From CAZUGO01 sp964619935 (GTDB taxonomy: Bacteria > Planctomycetota > Phycisphaerae > UBA1845 > CAIVHJ01): a DNA stretch of 39,109 bases. The translations under genes and the position numbers were made by a program. This document shows positions 16,013 through 23,784 of the stretch, in pieces. The DNA lies in NCBI GenBank assembly GCA_964619935.1, contig CAZUGO010000086.1, forward strand, positions 1 to 39,109, read 5' to 3'. Position 1 is the stretch's first letter. Each line of letters begins with the position of its first letter. The notes beneath the pieces are model-generated. The model was given only the letters and a program-made list of their open reading frames with translations, was not told the DNA's origin and did no database searches.

Positions 16013-18246
16013 CACAAGCTCTTGAAAATCTGGACGGCGGCGTTGCCGACGCCCACCAAGGCCTCGCCCACGATCAGCCCGGCCGCGATCGGAATCCCGA
16101 TGTCCTCAGCGAACCGCAGGCCCTTGCGCCGTTGAATGATGATGCGCCCGACACAGCCGATGGTGTAGGTCAGGACGATGCCAAAGGGCATGTAGAAGCC
16201 CAACCCGACCTGCACCCCCACACCGCCCAAGCCGCTGAACGCCAGCAACCCGCCCAGACCGGCCCCCGCCGCATAGCGCCACGCCGGAACATCGCCGCCC
16301 ACGATGCCGTTGATCATGCTCGCCAGCGCCGCCCCCTGGGGCGCCGGGAGCTGGTCACTGCCCAAGCCGTAGGCCTGATGCAGCAGGAAGATCAGCACGA
16401 TGACCAGAATGGGCCCCAGCCAGATGCCCAGAAGCTGTCCGATTTGCTGGCGTTTGGGCATGGCCCCCACCAGGTAGCCGGACTTGAGGTCCAGCATCAT
16501 GTCGCCGGCCTGGGCGATCGCCACGCAGATGGCCGCCCCGCAGATCACCGAGCTGATGATCGACGAGGTGTCGCCCAACCCGCTGCTGATGAGAATCAGA
16601 ATGGTCACCGCAATCAATGTCATCCCCGACAGCGGCGACCAGTTGGTGCGGCCCAGGCATTCCGAGACGATCACGCCGGCAATCCAGATCCACACCGTAC
16701 CCAGAACCGCCATCGACGCGCTGCGCCACCAGGTCATCCCCGGAACCGAGTATTCCGCGATGAGCATCAGGATCAACCACCCGCCGACAATTGCGCCGTA
16801 GAGCAACTTGATGGGCAGTTCATCAGGCTCCGGACTGCCCGAGCCCTTGTCCCGCGCCGCATCCTGCATCGACCTGATGGCACTGCGAACCAACGGAAAT
16901 GCCGCGATGATCCCACCGATCGCCGCCCCGATCAGCATGCCGATGCCGGTGGGGCGGAACAGCGACAGCCGCAGGGCATCGGGGACGTCGTCGTATTGTT
17001 CCTGGGCGCGGGTGGCGGCCAGCAGTGTCCGACCGTCGCCGGCGCTGATCCGTCCGGACTGCTCCAGATCGGCCACCGCGGCAATGACCGCCACGCTTGA
17101 CCCGGCCCCGCTCAGGGCGGCTGCCGCGGCGGTGTCCAACCCGTCCCTGACTCCAATCGCCTCAAGCACGGCCCGAGCCCGCGTGGCACGAAGCAACTCG
17201 CGGCCCACCGTGCGGCGGTGGGCGGCCTGCTGGTCGTCGACCGCGGGGTCTGGCCCGGATTGGGCAATCAGGCGCTCGCCGGCGGCGACAACCACCTCAG
17301 CGGCGGCGCGGTCGAACAACCCGCCCGACGTGCGTTCGGTCAACTGCCACAGTCGGGCGGCCAGCGGGCCGTCGATGCCGTCCAGTGCCACGGCGGCTTG
17401 ATTGACAATCTCGAAATCATCCGCGACAACCACCGCGCTCCGTGGAGGTGGATCGAACACCCCGGTCAGACCCTCATCGCCAAAGTGCTTGAGCAGCGGC
17501 GCCAGAATGAAGTAGCAGATGAACCCGCCGTAGCCGAACACCAGACCACCACGGCCGGACAGAAATCCGACCCCGATGGTCATCAGCGACAGGAAGAAGG
17601 TGACGTTCAAGAAACTGGGCAAACCCAAGGCCGCACCGACGTGCAGTTGCGGATGATCGCCGAAGAAGGTGATGAACAATCCGTAGGCCAGCCCCGATAC
17701 CGCCGCGCCGGCCACCAGCAGCACCGCCTTGTGCAGCCCGGCACCGGGCGACTTCAGAATGGCAGCCACGGCGATGCCGCCGGGATAGGCCAGCCGGTTG
17801 AAATCGATCATCTGTTTGCGCAACGGAATGATGAAGGCCAACCCCAGCACCCCGCCGGTGATGCAGGCCAAGACCATCAGGACCTTGCTGAAGGAGGTCA
17901 CCCCGCCGTACTTCTCGGGGTCCTGGTCCGCCAGAATGAACAGGGCCGGCACCGAGAACATCATGCCCGCGGACGCCCCGTTCACCGCCGAGGCGATGGT
18001 CTGGTTGATGTTGTTCTCGATGATGCTCGATCGCCGCATCAGGCCGCGCAGGATGCCCCAGCCCAGAATCGCCGCCAGCTCAGAGCCTTCGATCGAGAAG
18101 CCCAGGATTAGTGCGGCGTAGCCGATGGACAGCGCGATCATCGAGCCCAGCAGCCAGCCGACGATCACCGCGGGCCAAGTCAGTTCAGGATAAGGACCGT
18201 GGCGAACAGGACGGTCCGCCGCACCATGATCGTGATCGGCCGCCAA
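16012..18246 (-). CDS. OPT/YSL-family transporter with a large soluble insert
   Basis: 744 residues. The start is TTG 18244-18246, supported by AGGAG 7 nt upstream; no ATG or GTG fits better. The OPT signature appears as SSIIENNINQTIASA (73-87), with about 15 hydrophobic segments, including LDLKSGYLVGA and AFSGLGGVGVQVGLGFYMPFG near the C-terminus. OPT proteins move oligopeptides or metal chelates across membranes. A mostly hydrophilic, helical insert (about 261-430) splits the membrane part; it is long for a bacterial member. The gene sits between the AhpD-like gene (104 nt) and oleB. Whether it serves the lipid pathway (metal uptake, product export) or is a passenger is not clear from sequence. 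Confidence 0.85.
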   Translation of the reverse strand: MAADHDHGAADRPVRHGPYPELTWPAVIVGWLLGSMIALSIGYAALILGFSIEGSELAAILGWGILRGLMRRSSIIENNINQTIASAVNGASAGMMFSVPALFILADQDPEKYGGVTSFSKVLMVLACITGGVLGLAFIIPLRKQMIDFNRLAYPGGIAVAAILKSPGAGLHKAVLLVAGAAVSGLAYGLFITFFGDHPQLHVGAALGLPSFLNVTFFLSLMTIGVGFLSGRGGLVFGYGGFICYFILAPLLKHFGDEGLTGVFDPPPRSAVVVADDFEIVNQAAVALDGIDGPLAARLWQLTERTSGGLFDRAAAEVVVAAGERLIAQSGPDPAVDDQQAAHRRTVGRELLRATRARAVLEAIGVRDGLDTAAAAALSGAGSSVAVIAAVADLEQSGRISAGDGRTLLAATRAQEQYDDVPDALRLSLFRPTGIGMLIGAAIGGIIAAFPLVRSAIRSMQDAARDKGSGSPEPDELPIKLLYGAIVGGWLILMLIAEYSVPGMTWWRSASMAVLGTVWIWIAGVIVSECLGRTNWSPLSGMTLIAVTILILISSGLGDTSSIISSVICGAAICVAIAQAGDMMLDLKSGYLVGAMPKRQQIGQLLGIWLGPILVIVLIFLLHQAYGLGSDQLPAPQGAALASMINGIVGGDVPAWRYAAGAGLGGLLAFSGLGGVGVQVGLGFYMPFGIVLTYTIGCVGRIIIQRRKGLRFAEDIGIPIAAGLIVGEALVGVGNAAVQIFKSL

Positions 18247-18350
18247 AGGCCTGCTCCTGCTGAGGGGAATGCACCCAACCGGGACGCTTGGGGGGCAAGC
18301 ATAGGGCCAGCCGCAGGTGAAATCAACACCGCTGTCGCCGGCGAACCGGG

Positions 18351-18911
18351 TCAGTCTGCCGCCGGTTTCGGGAGCATGCCCGGCTCGAGATCGACACCCA
18401 GCCCGTCGGCCACACGGTTGATGTAATTGAAGTACGCGATCACCTGGACGATGTCGTGAATGGCTCGATCACCGTAGCCGCAACCCCGCAGCGCGTCCAG
18501 GTCGGCGGCCTGCATCTGCCCCGGCGTGCAGGTGAGCTTCGCTGCGAAATCGAGCACCGCCCGGGTCGCGCCATCCAGTTCGGCCAGGCGATAGTCTGAC
18601 TTGAGTTGCGCTGCGAGCGCCGCGCTGCCGCCCTCCGACCGGAGGTCCTGAGCATGGGCCTCGGTTCAGTAATGGCAGGTGTTCAGGCGCGAGACGACCG
18701 TTGCAATCATTTCGCGCAGGACCCGCGGGACGGGCGACGCCGCGTGCATGGTCTGCATGTACAGGCCCAGGCCGGCCCGCAAGACCTCCGGGTTGACACT
18801 CTGGATCCGCAGAATGTTGTAGACCTTGCCGGCCCGGCGCCTGGCGTCATGGTAGATCTTCTCCAACAACCCAGTGGCTTCCTGATCGGAGCGTTGTTGA
18901 ATCCAGGCCAT
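18351..18911 (-). CDS. AhpD-like peroxidase-related protein with in-frame TGA at the CxxC site, probable selenoprotein
   Basis: GGAGGAG stands 8 nt before ATG 18909-18911. The frame runs to TGA at 18666-18668 (codon 82), then continues without another stop to 18351 as a complete C-terminal half (AVLDFAAKLTCTP...NRVADGLGVDLEPG); 186 residues in all, the normal family length. TGA falls precisely where the carboxymuconolactone decarboxylase/AhpD motif E-x11-C-x2-C-x3-H needs its second Cys: Glu67, Cys79, [U82], His86. Read as selenocysteine the site is C-H-Y-U. A hairpin with a GGTC loop lies 26 nt downstream (separate entry). AhpD-type proteins reduce peroxides through this dithiol. A nonsense mutation is the alternative, but no other damage is visible. 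It sits 41 nt after oleA. Confidence 0.82.
18632..18645 (-). promoter_or_regulatory. Candidate bacterial SECIS hairpin
   Basis: On the minus strand CCTCC-GGTC-GGAGG forms a perfect 5-bp stem with a GGUC loop. The loop starts 26 nt after the in-frame TGA. Bacterial SECIS elements follow the UGA inside the coding sequence, with the apical loop about 16-37 nt away and G in its first two positions; the E. coli fdhF loop is GGUCU. The match in distance and loop is good. The lower stem is weak. Confidence 0.6.
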
Positions 18912-18952
18912 GTGACGGTCTCCTCCCGCGCGGTTGAACCAGACCCGGCGGC

Positions 18953-20002
18953 TCAGCAACATTGCAGCCCCAGCATCATGCAACTCAGCCCGCTGCCGAT
19001 GCCGAGCAGCGCGATCCGCGCTCCGGGACGGGCCGGCTGCCGCTCCAACCCCAGCGCCATGGTTAACGGCAGGGACACAGATCCAATGTTGCCCAGAAAC
19101 TCGACCGTTGTAAAGTCCAACTGCGGATCGCGACCGATGACTTGATACAAACGATCGCGGTGCGCCACGCCCACCTGGTGGGTGTAACAGCGATCGATGT
19201 CTGCGTTGGACCAGCCCAGGGTTGACGTGAAGCGCTGCCAGGTCTCGCCGGCCAATTCACAGCCGGCGTTCAGCAGCCACTCCGAATCGGTGGTCATCAA
19301 CATCGGACTGCCGCTGCCGAACCCGGTGTCGGCACTGCCCTGGCACAAGGCATGGTGCTGCGTGGCTGCCCGGACCACACCCCCCAACAAGCGCTGCCCC
19401 TTGCGATTCACCGAGGCGTGGGTCAGCACGGCGGCGGCCGCTCCGGAACCGATGGTCAGCGAAGCGAACGCCTGTTTGAGGTCGGCTCGAGTCGGTGGCG
19501 GCCCGTTGAGCAATGCGGCGATGGTGCTCTCTACCAACGGGCGGCTGCTCTCACCGGCGACCACCAGTCCGCGGTGGATCTGGCCGGTCTCGATCAGGTG
19601 CCCCACGGTGACCATGCCGTTCAAAAAACCCAGGCAGGCGTTGGAAATGTCGAAGAAACCCGCCTCGGGCGGCAGCTTCAGATTACGGTGAACCACCGCG
19701 GCGGTCGCCGGTTCCAGAAAGTCGCGCGATACCGAGGTATGCAGCAGGACACCGATGTCGGCCGGCGACACACCGGCGTGTCGCAGCGCTGCTCGACCCG
19801 CCCGCGTGCTGGCGTCGCTGGGTAGCGTCCCGACTTCCCAGAAGCGCCGCTCGCGGATGCCGCTCATCAACTCCAGCCGACCGCTGTGCAGCCCGAAGCG
19901 CCGGTAGAGCGGAGCCAGTTGCTCCTCCAGCTCCAGGGATGTGACCACCTGCTCGGGGAGCACATAGGCGAGTGACTCGAGACACACCGAATCGAAACGC
20001 AC
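18953..20002 (-). CDS. oleA: OleA, head-to-head acyl condensing enzyme (thiolase fold)
   Basis: Joins two acyl thioesters by non-decarboxylative Claisen condensation to a 2-alkyl-3-ketoacid. From GTG 20000-20002 it has 349 residues, and the N-terminus (RFDSVCLESLAYVLPEQVVT) aligns in register with known OleA starts. An upstream GTG at 20051-20053 lies inside a hairpin and is less likely. The active site is Cys123 (DISNACLGFLNGM), His275 (YTHQVGV) and Asn305 (LGNIGSVSLPL). TSVSRDFLEPATA carries Glu97, equivalent to the OleA-specific Glu that reaches into the partner subunit and distinguishes OleA from FabH. The C-terminus RIALLGIGSGLSC is also typical. It is separated from oleBCD by three genes, unlike compact oleABCD operons. 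Confidence 0.92.
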   Translation of the reverse strand: MRFDSVCLESLAYVLPEQVVTSLELEEQLAPLYRRFGLHSGRLELMSGIRERRFWEVGTLPSDASTRAGRAALRHAGVSPADIGVLLHTSVSRDFLEPATAAVVHRNLKLPPEAGFFDISNACLGFLNGMVTVGHLIETGQIHRGLVVAGESSRPLVESTIAALLNGPPPTRADLKQAFASLTIGSGAAAAVLTHASVNRKGQRLLGGVVRAATQHHALCQGSADTGFGSGSPMLMTTDSEWLLNAGCELAGETWQRFTSTLGWSNADIDRCYTHQVGVAHRDRLYQVIGRDPQLDFTTVEFLGNIGSVSLPLTMALGLERQPARPGARIALLGIGSGLSCMMLGLQCC

Positions 20003-20033
20003 CGTCCGATCGTCCTGCCTGCAGGGTGAACAA

Positions 20034-20064
20034 GAGGGCCATTCGCGGTTCACGAATGGCCCTC
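20034..20064 (-). terminator. 12-bp perfect hairpin with T-rich tail upstream of oleA
   Basis: GAGGGCCATTCG at 20034-20045 pairs with CGAATGGCCCTC at 20053-20064 around a 7-nt loop. Read on the minus strand it is followed by TTGTTC. It lies 59 nt after the small anchored protein and 31 nt before the preferred oleA start. It probably ends the prepilin transcript, fully or as an attenuator, separating it from the lipid cluster. Confidence 0.65.
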
Positions 20065-20123
20065 GGAGTGTCCCTCGTACGTCTTGGTTGCCGCCGCAGG
20101 GCGCGCCGCGCCGGCTTCAGCAA

Positions 20124-20519
20124 TTAGCCGGGACCGGGCAGCATGCCGCGGGTCGGCTTGGCATCGCGGAAGTCATCGCTTTCTTCCGCGCTCTCGGTGC
20201 GCCGACCGGCCGGCTTGTTCCGCGTGTCGCCACGACGCTTGGCCGTCTGCTGGTCGGCGGCGGACGCTTCCTCGCCCTGGGGATCGTCCTCAGCGGTCAC
20301 TCGGTCGCGGTCCGCGCCGGGGTTCTTGCGCGCGCCCCGAACGGGAACCTCCTCGACCTTCACGTCCGCCCCGGAAGACGTTCGGGTGCTCGGGGTCTGC
20401 GGCGTGGTCGACGTCTGGGGCGTGGAACTGCCCTGACCAACCGCGAAGTAGGCAACCGCGGCCAGAACGACCACCAAGGCCCCTCCAATCGCCAGTTTCT
20501 TTGAATTCGAATCAGCCAT
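20124..20519 (-). CDS. Small N-terminally anchored, low-complexity protein
   Basis: 131 residues: a single membrane segment (KLAIGGALVVVLAAVAYFAV, 8-27) followed by a disordered tail rich in Ser, Thr, Pro and then charged residues (DRDRVTAEDDPQGEEAS). There is no enzymatic motif and no recognised family. It starts 11 nt after the prepilin-like gene, so the two form one transcription unit. Small anchored proteins of this kind often follow prepilin genes in planctomycetes, suggesting an accessory role in that secretion or pseudopilus system; this is an inference from pairing. Confidence 0.7.
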   Translation of the reverse strand: MADSNSKKLAIGGALVVVLAAVAYFAVGQGSSTPQTSTTPQTPSTRTSSGADVKVEEVPVRGARKNPGADRDRVTAEDDPQGEEASAADQQTAKRRGDTRNKPAGRRTESAEESDDFRDAKPTRGMLPGPG

Positions 20520-20530
20520 AGACCACCCCC

Positions 20531-21679
20531 TTAAGGAGCTCCCGAACCGTCGAACCAGTACACTGGAGCGAGCGGCGCCGGGAAGGCATCCAACTGCCAG
20601 TTGTCGCCGCGCAACAACAGGTCCCGCAGCGTGTAGGCATTCAGCACCGGCATGAGCTCAAACTCGGGCCGCGAACCCTGAACTCTCCACTGCTCTGAAT
20701 AGGCAAACCCGGCGCCATCGATCCCGGTCGGACGCCGCATCCGCACGTTCTGATCCATGACGCCAGCGTGGCCGTCCGCAAACGAGGCGGTGAATATCTG
20801 CTTCTCACCGTGCCAGCCCTGGGCGAACTGCTGATCGGTGCCGCCGCCCCACACCTCGTGGTTCCACCCGTGGGTCCACAGTGAATTGCCCTCGGAATAC
20901 ACCACCACGCGGGAAGTGCGGGTAATCTGCGAGTACGGCCGCTGAGCGGCGCTGACACCAAACCGCGACGGAACCTCCGCGTCGGGCGGGAACATACCGG
21001 CTGGCGGGCTGCCAACAAAACCCACCATGATGAAGTGAGCCTTGTAGCTGTTGCCGATGCTGTCGTACATCGGCACCTCGGTGGACATATTCCCCTGAAG
21101 CATCTGGCCGAGCGTGAACATTTCCACCAGGTCCTTACCGTCGGTCGACGGTGACACGCCGACGTCGGATGGGCAATGGTATGCCGGCAGGTCGATGCCG
21201 GCGTCCTTCTGGACGGCCACGTCCTGGTCATCGTCGTTGGCGTTGGTGATCGTCGGATACAGGAACTTGTTCAGCAGCCGACCGCCGGGGCCGTTGGGCG
21301 TCTTCGGGCCGTTCTTCTGGGTAAAGTAATGAATCTCGCGGTCGGTCCCGCTCCACAGGTCCGGGTTGCCACCCTTGCCGCCCCAGTTATACTCGTTCAA
21401 GGCCCCGCCTATCCACTGGGCCGCACCGGCGCCGACGCCCACAAACGACACGCCGGCCCAGCGAGGAACCAGTTCTTCGTTGGGATCTTCAGTCGAGTAC
21501 GAGTTCGACGCAGAGGCGATGTCTTTGAGGTTCGCCAGACACTTGGCCTTCTTGGCCTGCTCACGTGCCCGGGCCAAGGACGGTAGCAAAATAGAGATCA
21601 GCAGGGCGATGATCGCGATGACCACCAGCAACTCCACCAACGTAAAGCCTCGGGGATGACGGGGTGTGTTCTTGAGCAT
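20531..21679 (-). CDS. Prepilin-like protein with type II secretion/N-methylation signal
   Basis: The start is ATG 21677-21679, because GAGGAG lies 7 nt before it; an ATG five codons upstream overlaps that SD. 382 residues. The class III signal is RGFTLVELLVVIAIIALL, cleaved after Gly and methylated on Phe, followed by ISILLPSLARAREQAK, a hallmark of the very large planctomycete/Phycisphaerae pseudopilin families. The globular part has a late FADGHAG motif, similar to the 'H-X9-DG' signature. It is probably exported and assembled or surface-associated; the exact role of these families is unknown. Its partner is the anchored protein 11 nt downstream. Confidence 0.88.
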   Translation of the reverse strand: MLKNTPRHPRGFTLVELLVVIAIIALLISILLPSLARAREQAKKAKCLANLKDIASASNSYSTEDPNEELVPRWAGVSFVGVGAGAAQWIGGALNEYNWGGKGGNPDLWSGTDREIHYFTQKNGPKTPNGPGGRLLNKFLYPTITNANDDDQDVAVQKDAGIDLPAYHCPSDVGVSPSTDGKDLVEMFTLGQMLQGNMSTEVPMYDSIGNSYKAHFIMVGFVGSPPAGMFPPDAEVPSRFGVSAAQRPYSQITRTSRVVVYSEGNSLWTHGWNHEVWGGGTDQQFAQGWHGEKQIFTASFADGHAGVMDQNVRMRRPTGIDGAGFAYSEQWRVQGSRPEFELMPVLNAYTLRDLLLRGDNWQLDAFPAPLAPVYWFDGSGAP

Positions 21680-22034
21680 CAAGTTTCTCCTCATGGCAAG
21701 CTGTCCTGCATACGATCCTAGTCATGCCTCAGGGCGCACGCGAGATCGCGTACAAAAAACCCCGGGCGAAGCGCGATCGTAATCAGGAAGCTTACAAAAG
21801 ATACCCACGGGCAGGCATACAATCCGTTGCGACCTCATCATTATGGAACTGCCGACCATGACAGTCAAGCCCCCCGCGTCCGGCCCTACTTTATTATAGT
21901 CCGCTAATCGGCTGCGGGTCGCGGGCCACCTGGAGACTCGCAGGGTTCGGGCTGCATGGGTATCGGCCTTGTTCTCGGACGCCTTTTGCTCTTTTCGTGG
22001 GGAAACCGGCCCATGACCGGCTCGGAGCCTGTTG
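21680..22034. other. 355-bp divergent intergenic region
   Basis: It separates the minus-strand prepilin gene from the plus-strand metallopeptidase. It is clearly more AT-rich than its surroundings near 21841-21900. ATTATA at 21893-21898 reads TATAAT on the minus strand, but no matching -35 is visible at 17 bp. In the leader of the prepilin gene GATCGCG (21744-21750) and CGCGATC (21772-21778) could pair around a 21-nt loop. No riboswitch was recognised. Confidence 0.4.
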
Positions 22035-23648
22035 ATGAACACGGATGACCGACTTCTGACTGAACTGCTGCACCGATATACGGAGGGCCTTCGACCCTTG
22101 ACCCTCCGGGCGAACCTGGCGCACTGGCATGCCAGCATCTCCGGTTCGGATCGGGCCTTTCAGGAGCGCAAGGACGCGGAGAACCAACGGGTGGGCTGGC
22201 ACGGCGACCGGGAGGTGTTCGCTGAACTCTGCCGCCACCGGAGACGGGCCATCGCGGACCCGCAACTCCGCCGGCAATTGGAGGTGGCCTGGGCGGCGCA
22301 CCTGCCCTACCAGGCCGACCCAACCCTCAGCCGCCGCATCGTCGAGCTGGAGGCCGACCTGGAGCAGATCTTCAACACCCACCGCAGCATCGTCCGCGGA
22401 ACGCCCCGCACCGAGAACGAGATCCGCCGGATCCTCCGCGAATCGGACGATGATGCCGGGGTCTGCGAAGCCTGGCAAGCCTACATGACGGTGGGCCGCA
22501 AAGTGCGACCCCTCCTGCTCGAACTGGTCGGCCTGCGAAACCAGGTTGCCGCCACGTTGGGGTACCGCGACTACTTCGCGCTGCAGTTGGCCCTCCAGGA
22601 ACTGGACGAAAGCGAGCTGTTCGCCATCTTCGACGAACTCGATCGCCGCACCGCCGCCGCCTTCGCCCGGCTGATGCGGGACATCGCCGCCCGGCGGGCC
22701 GCCCATTTCGGGATCGCTCCCGACCAACTGCGGCCCTGGCACCTGGGTGATCTGTTCTTCCAGGAGGCGCCCCCGCGGCCGGAATTCAGCCTGGATCCGC
22801 TGATCGAGAACCACGACCCGGTCGCCCTCTCGGTCGACCACTACCACAGCATCGGGCTGGATGTCGACGGCATCCTGGCGGCCAGCGATCTCTACGAGAA
22901 GCCGGGCAAGAGCCCGCATGCCTTTTGTACCAGCATCGACCGGCACCAGGACGTCCGGATCTTGTGCAACATCAGGCCGAACAGCTACTGGCTCGACACC
23001 CTCCACCATGAACTCGGTCACGCGGTCTACGACCGGTACATCGCCGACGACGTTCCGTTCCTGTTGCGCGAGCCGTCACACATCCTGACCACCGAGGGCA
23101 TCGCCATGCTCTTCGGTGCCCTGACCCGGAATCCCGAGTTCCTGCGCTGCGTGCTGAAGCTCGAGGATGCCGACGCCGACCGCTGCGCCGCGGCCGCCGC
23201 GGCCGACTTACGGGCCGAGAAGCTGATCTTCAGCCGCTGGACCCAGGTCATGCTGCGGTTCGAACAGGCCTTGTACGCCGATCCCGCCGCCGACCTCAAC
23301 CGGCTGTGGTGGCAACTCAAGGAACGCTACCAGTTGCAGCGGCCGCCCGACGACTGCAGCGGCTCGGACTACGGCGCCAAGATGCACGTGGTGGCCGCGC
23401 CGGTGTACTATCACAATTACATGCTCGGCGAGTTGTTCGCCTGCCAATTGCACGCCCACATGGCCGCCCGGATCGTCGGGGTCGACGATCCGGCGACGAC
23501 CTGCTTCTACGGACGCCCCGAAGCCGGCGCCTTCCTGCGGCAGCAGGTGTTCGAACCCGGCAACCGCTACCGCTGGGATGAACTCACCCGGCGCGTGAGC
23601 GCCGGGCCGCTGACCGCCGCGGCCTTCGCCCGCATGTACCTCGACTGA
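22035..23648 (+). CDS. Gluzincin metallopeptidase (M2/M3-like oligopeptidase)
   Basis: Zinc peptidase that probably trims peptides. 537 residues from ATG 22035, with GGAG 7 nt upstream; the TTG just before it is not needed. The zinc site is LDTLHHELGHAVYD: HExxH with His325, Glu326 and His329, and the third ligand Glu354 in HILTTEGIAMLF. HHELGH followed by a long REPSH stretch, and length near 540-600, fit the peptidyl-dipeptidase M2 (ACE-like) and related M3 oligopeptidase groups better than other HExxH families. No signal peptide is seen, so it is likely cytosolic. It stands alone between the prepilin leader and the transhydrogenase operon. Confidence 0.85.
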   Translation: MNTDDRLLTELLHRYTEGLRPLTLRANLAHWHASISGSDRAFQERKDAENQRVGWHGDREVFAELCRHRRRAIADPQLRRQLEVAWAAHLPYQADPTLSRRIVELEADLEQIFNTHRSIVRGTPRTENEIRRILRESDDDAGVCEAWQAYMTVGRKVRPLLLELVGLRNQVAATLGYRDYFALQLALQELDESELFAIFDELDRRTAAAFARLMRDIAARRAAHFGIAPDQLRPWHLGDLFFQEAPPRPEFSLDPLIENHDPVALSVDHYHSIGLDVDGILAASDLYEKPGKSPHAFCTSIDRHQDVRILCNIRPNSYWLDTLHHELGHAVYDRYIADDVPFLLREPSHILTTEGIAMLFGALTRNPEFLRCVLKLEDADADRCAAAAAADLRAEKLIFSRWTQVMLRFEQALYADPAADLNRLWWQLKERYQLQRPPDDCSGSDYGAKMHVVAAPVYYHNYMLGELFACQLHAHMAARIVGVDDPATTCFYGRPEAGAFLRQQVFEPGNRYRWDELTRRVSAGPLTAAAFARMYLD

Positions 23649-23718
23649 CCGCGGACCCGTCGCCCGTCGCAGCGCCGTCGTGCCCGCCGGCGACCGCCGG
23701 ATTTCGGCTGGCGATCGA

Positions 23719-23747
23719 TTGCAGCGCCTCCTGATTGGTTGTACAAC
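23719..23747 (+). promoter_or_regulatory. Candidate sigma70-type promoter of the transhydrogenase operon
   Basis: TTGCAG (23719-23724) and TACAAC (23742-23747) are separated by exactly 17 bp and lie 38 nt before the pntAA start. The region is locally less GC-rich than its flanks. Confidence 0.5.
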
Positions 23748-23784
23748 TACCTCCCCGGTGATCGGGCGGGCGGTCGAGGCAACC

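Noticed and set aside
18351..18557. Separate 68-residue gene plus a truncated 105-residue gene at the AhpD locus
   Set aside because: Both halves are in one frame and match one family across the TGA; the second half has no SD or start of its own.
18645..18662. Alternative SECIS stem GAGGCCC/GGACCTC right after the TGA
   Set aside because: It has a C-A mismatch and its loop lies only about 11 nt after the TGA, too close; the downstream GGTC hairpin fits better.
21893..21898. TATAAT on the minus strand as prepilin promoter
   Set aside because: No -35-like hexamer at 16-18 bp and it is over 200 nt from the start; left as a note only.
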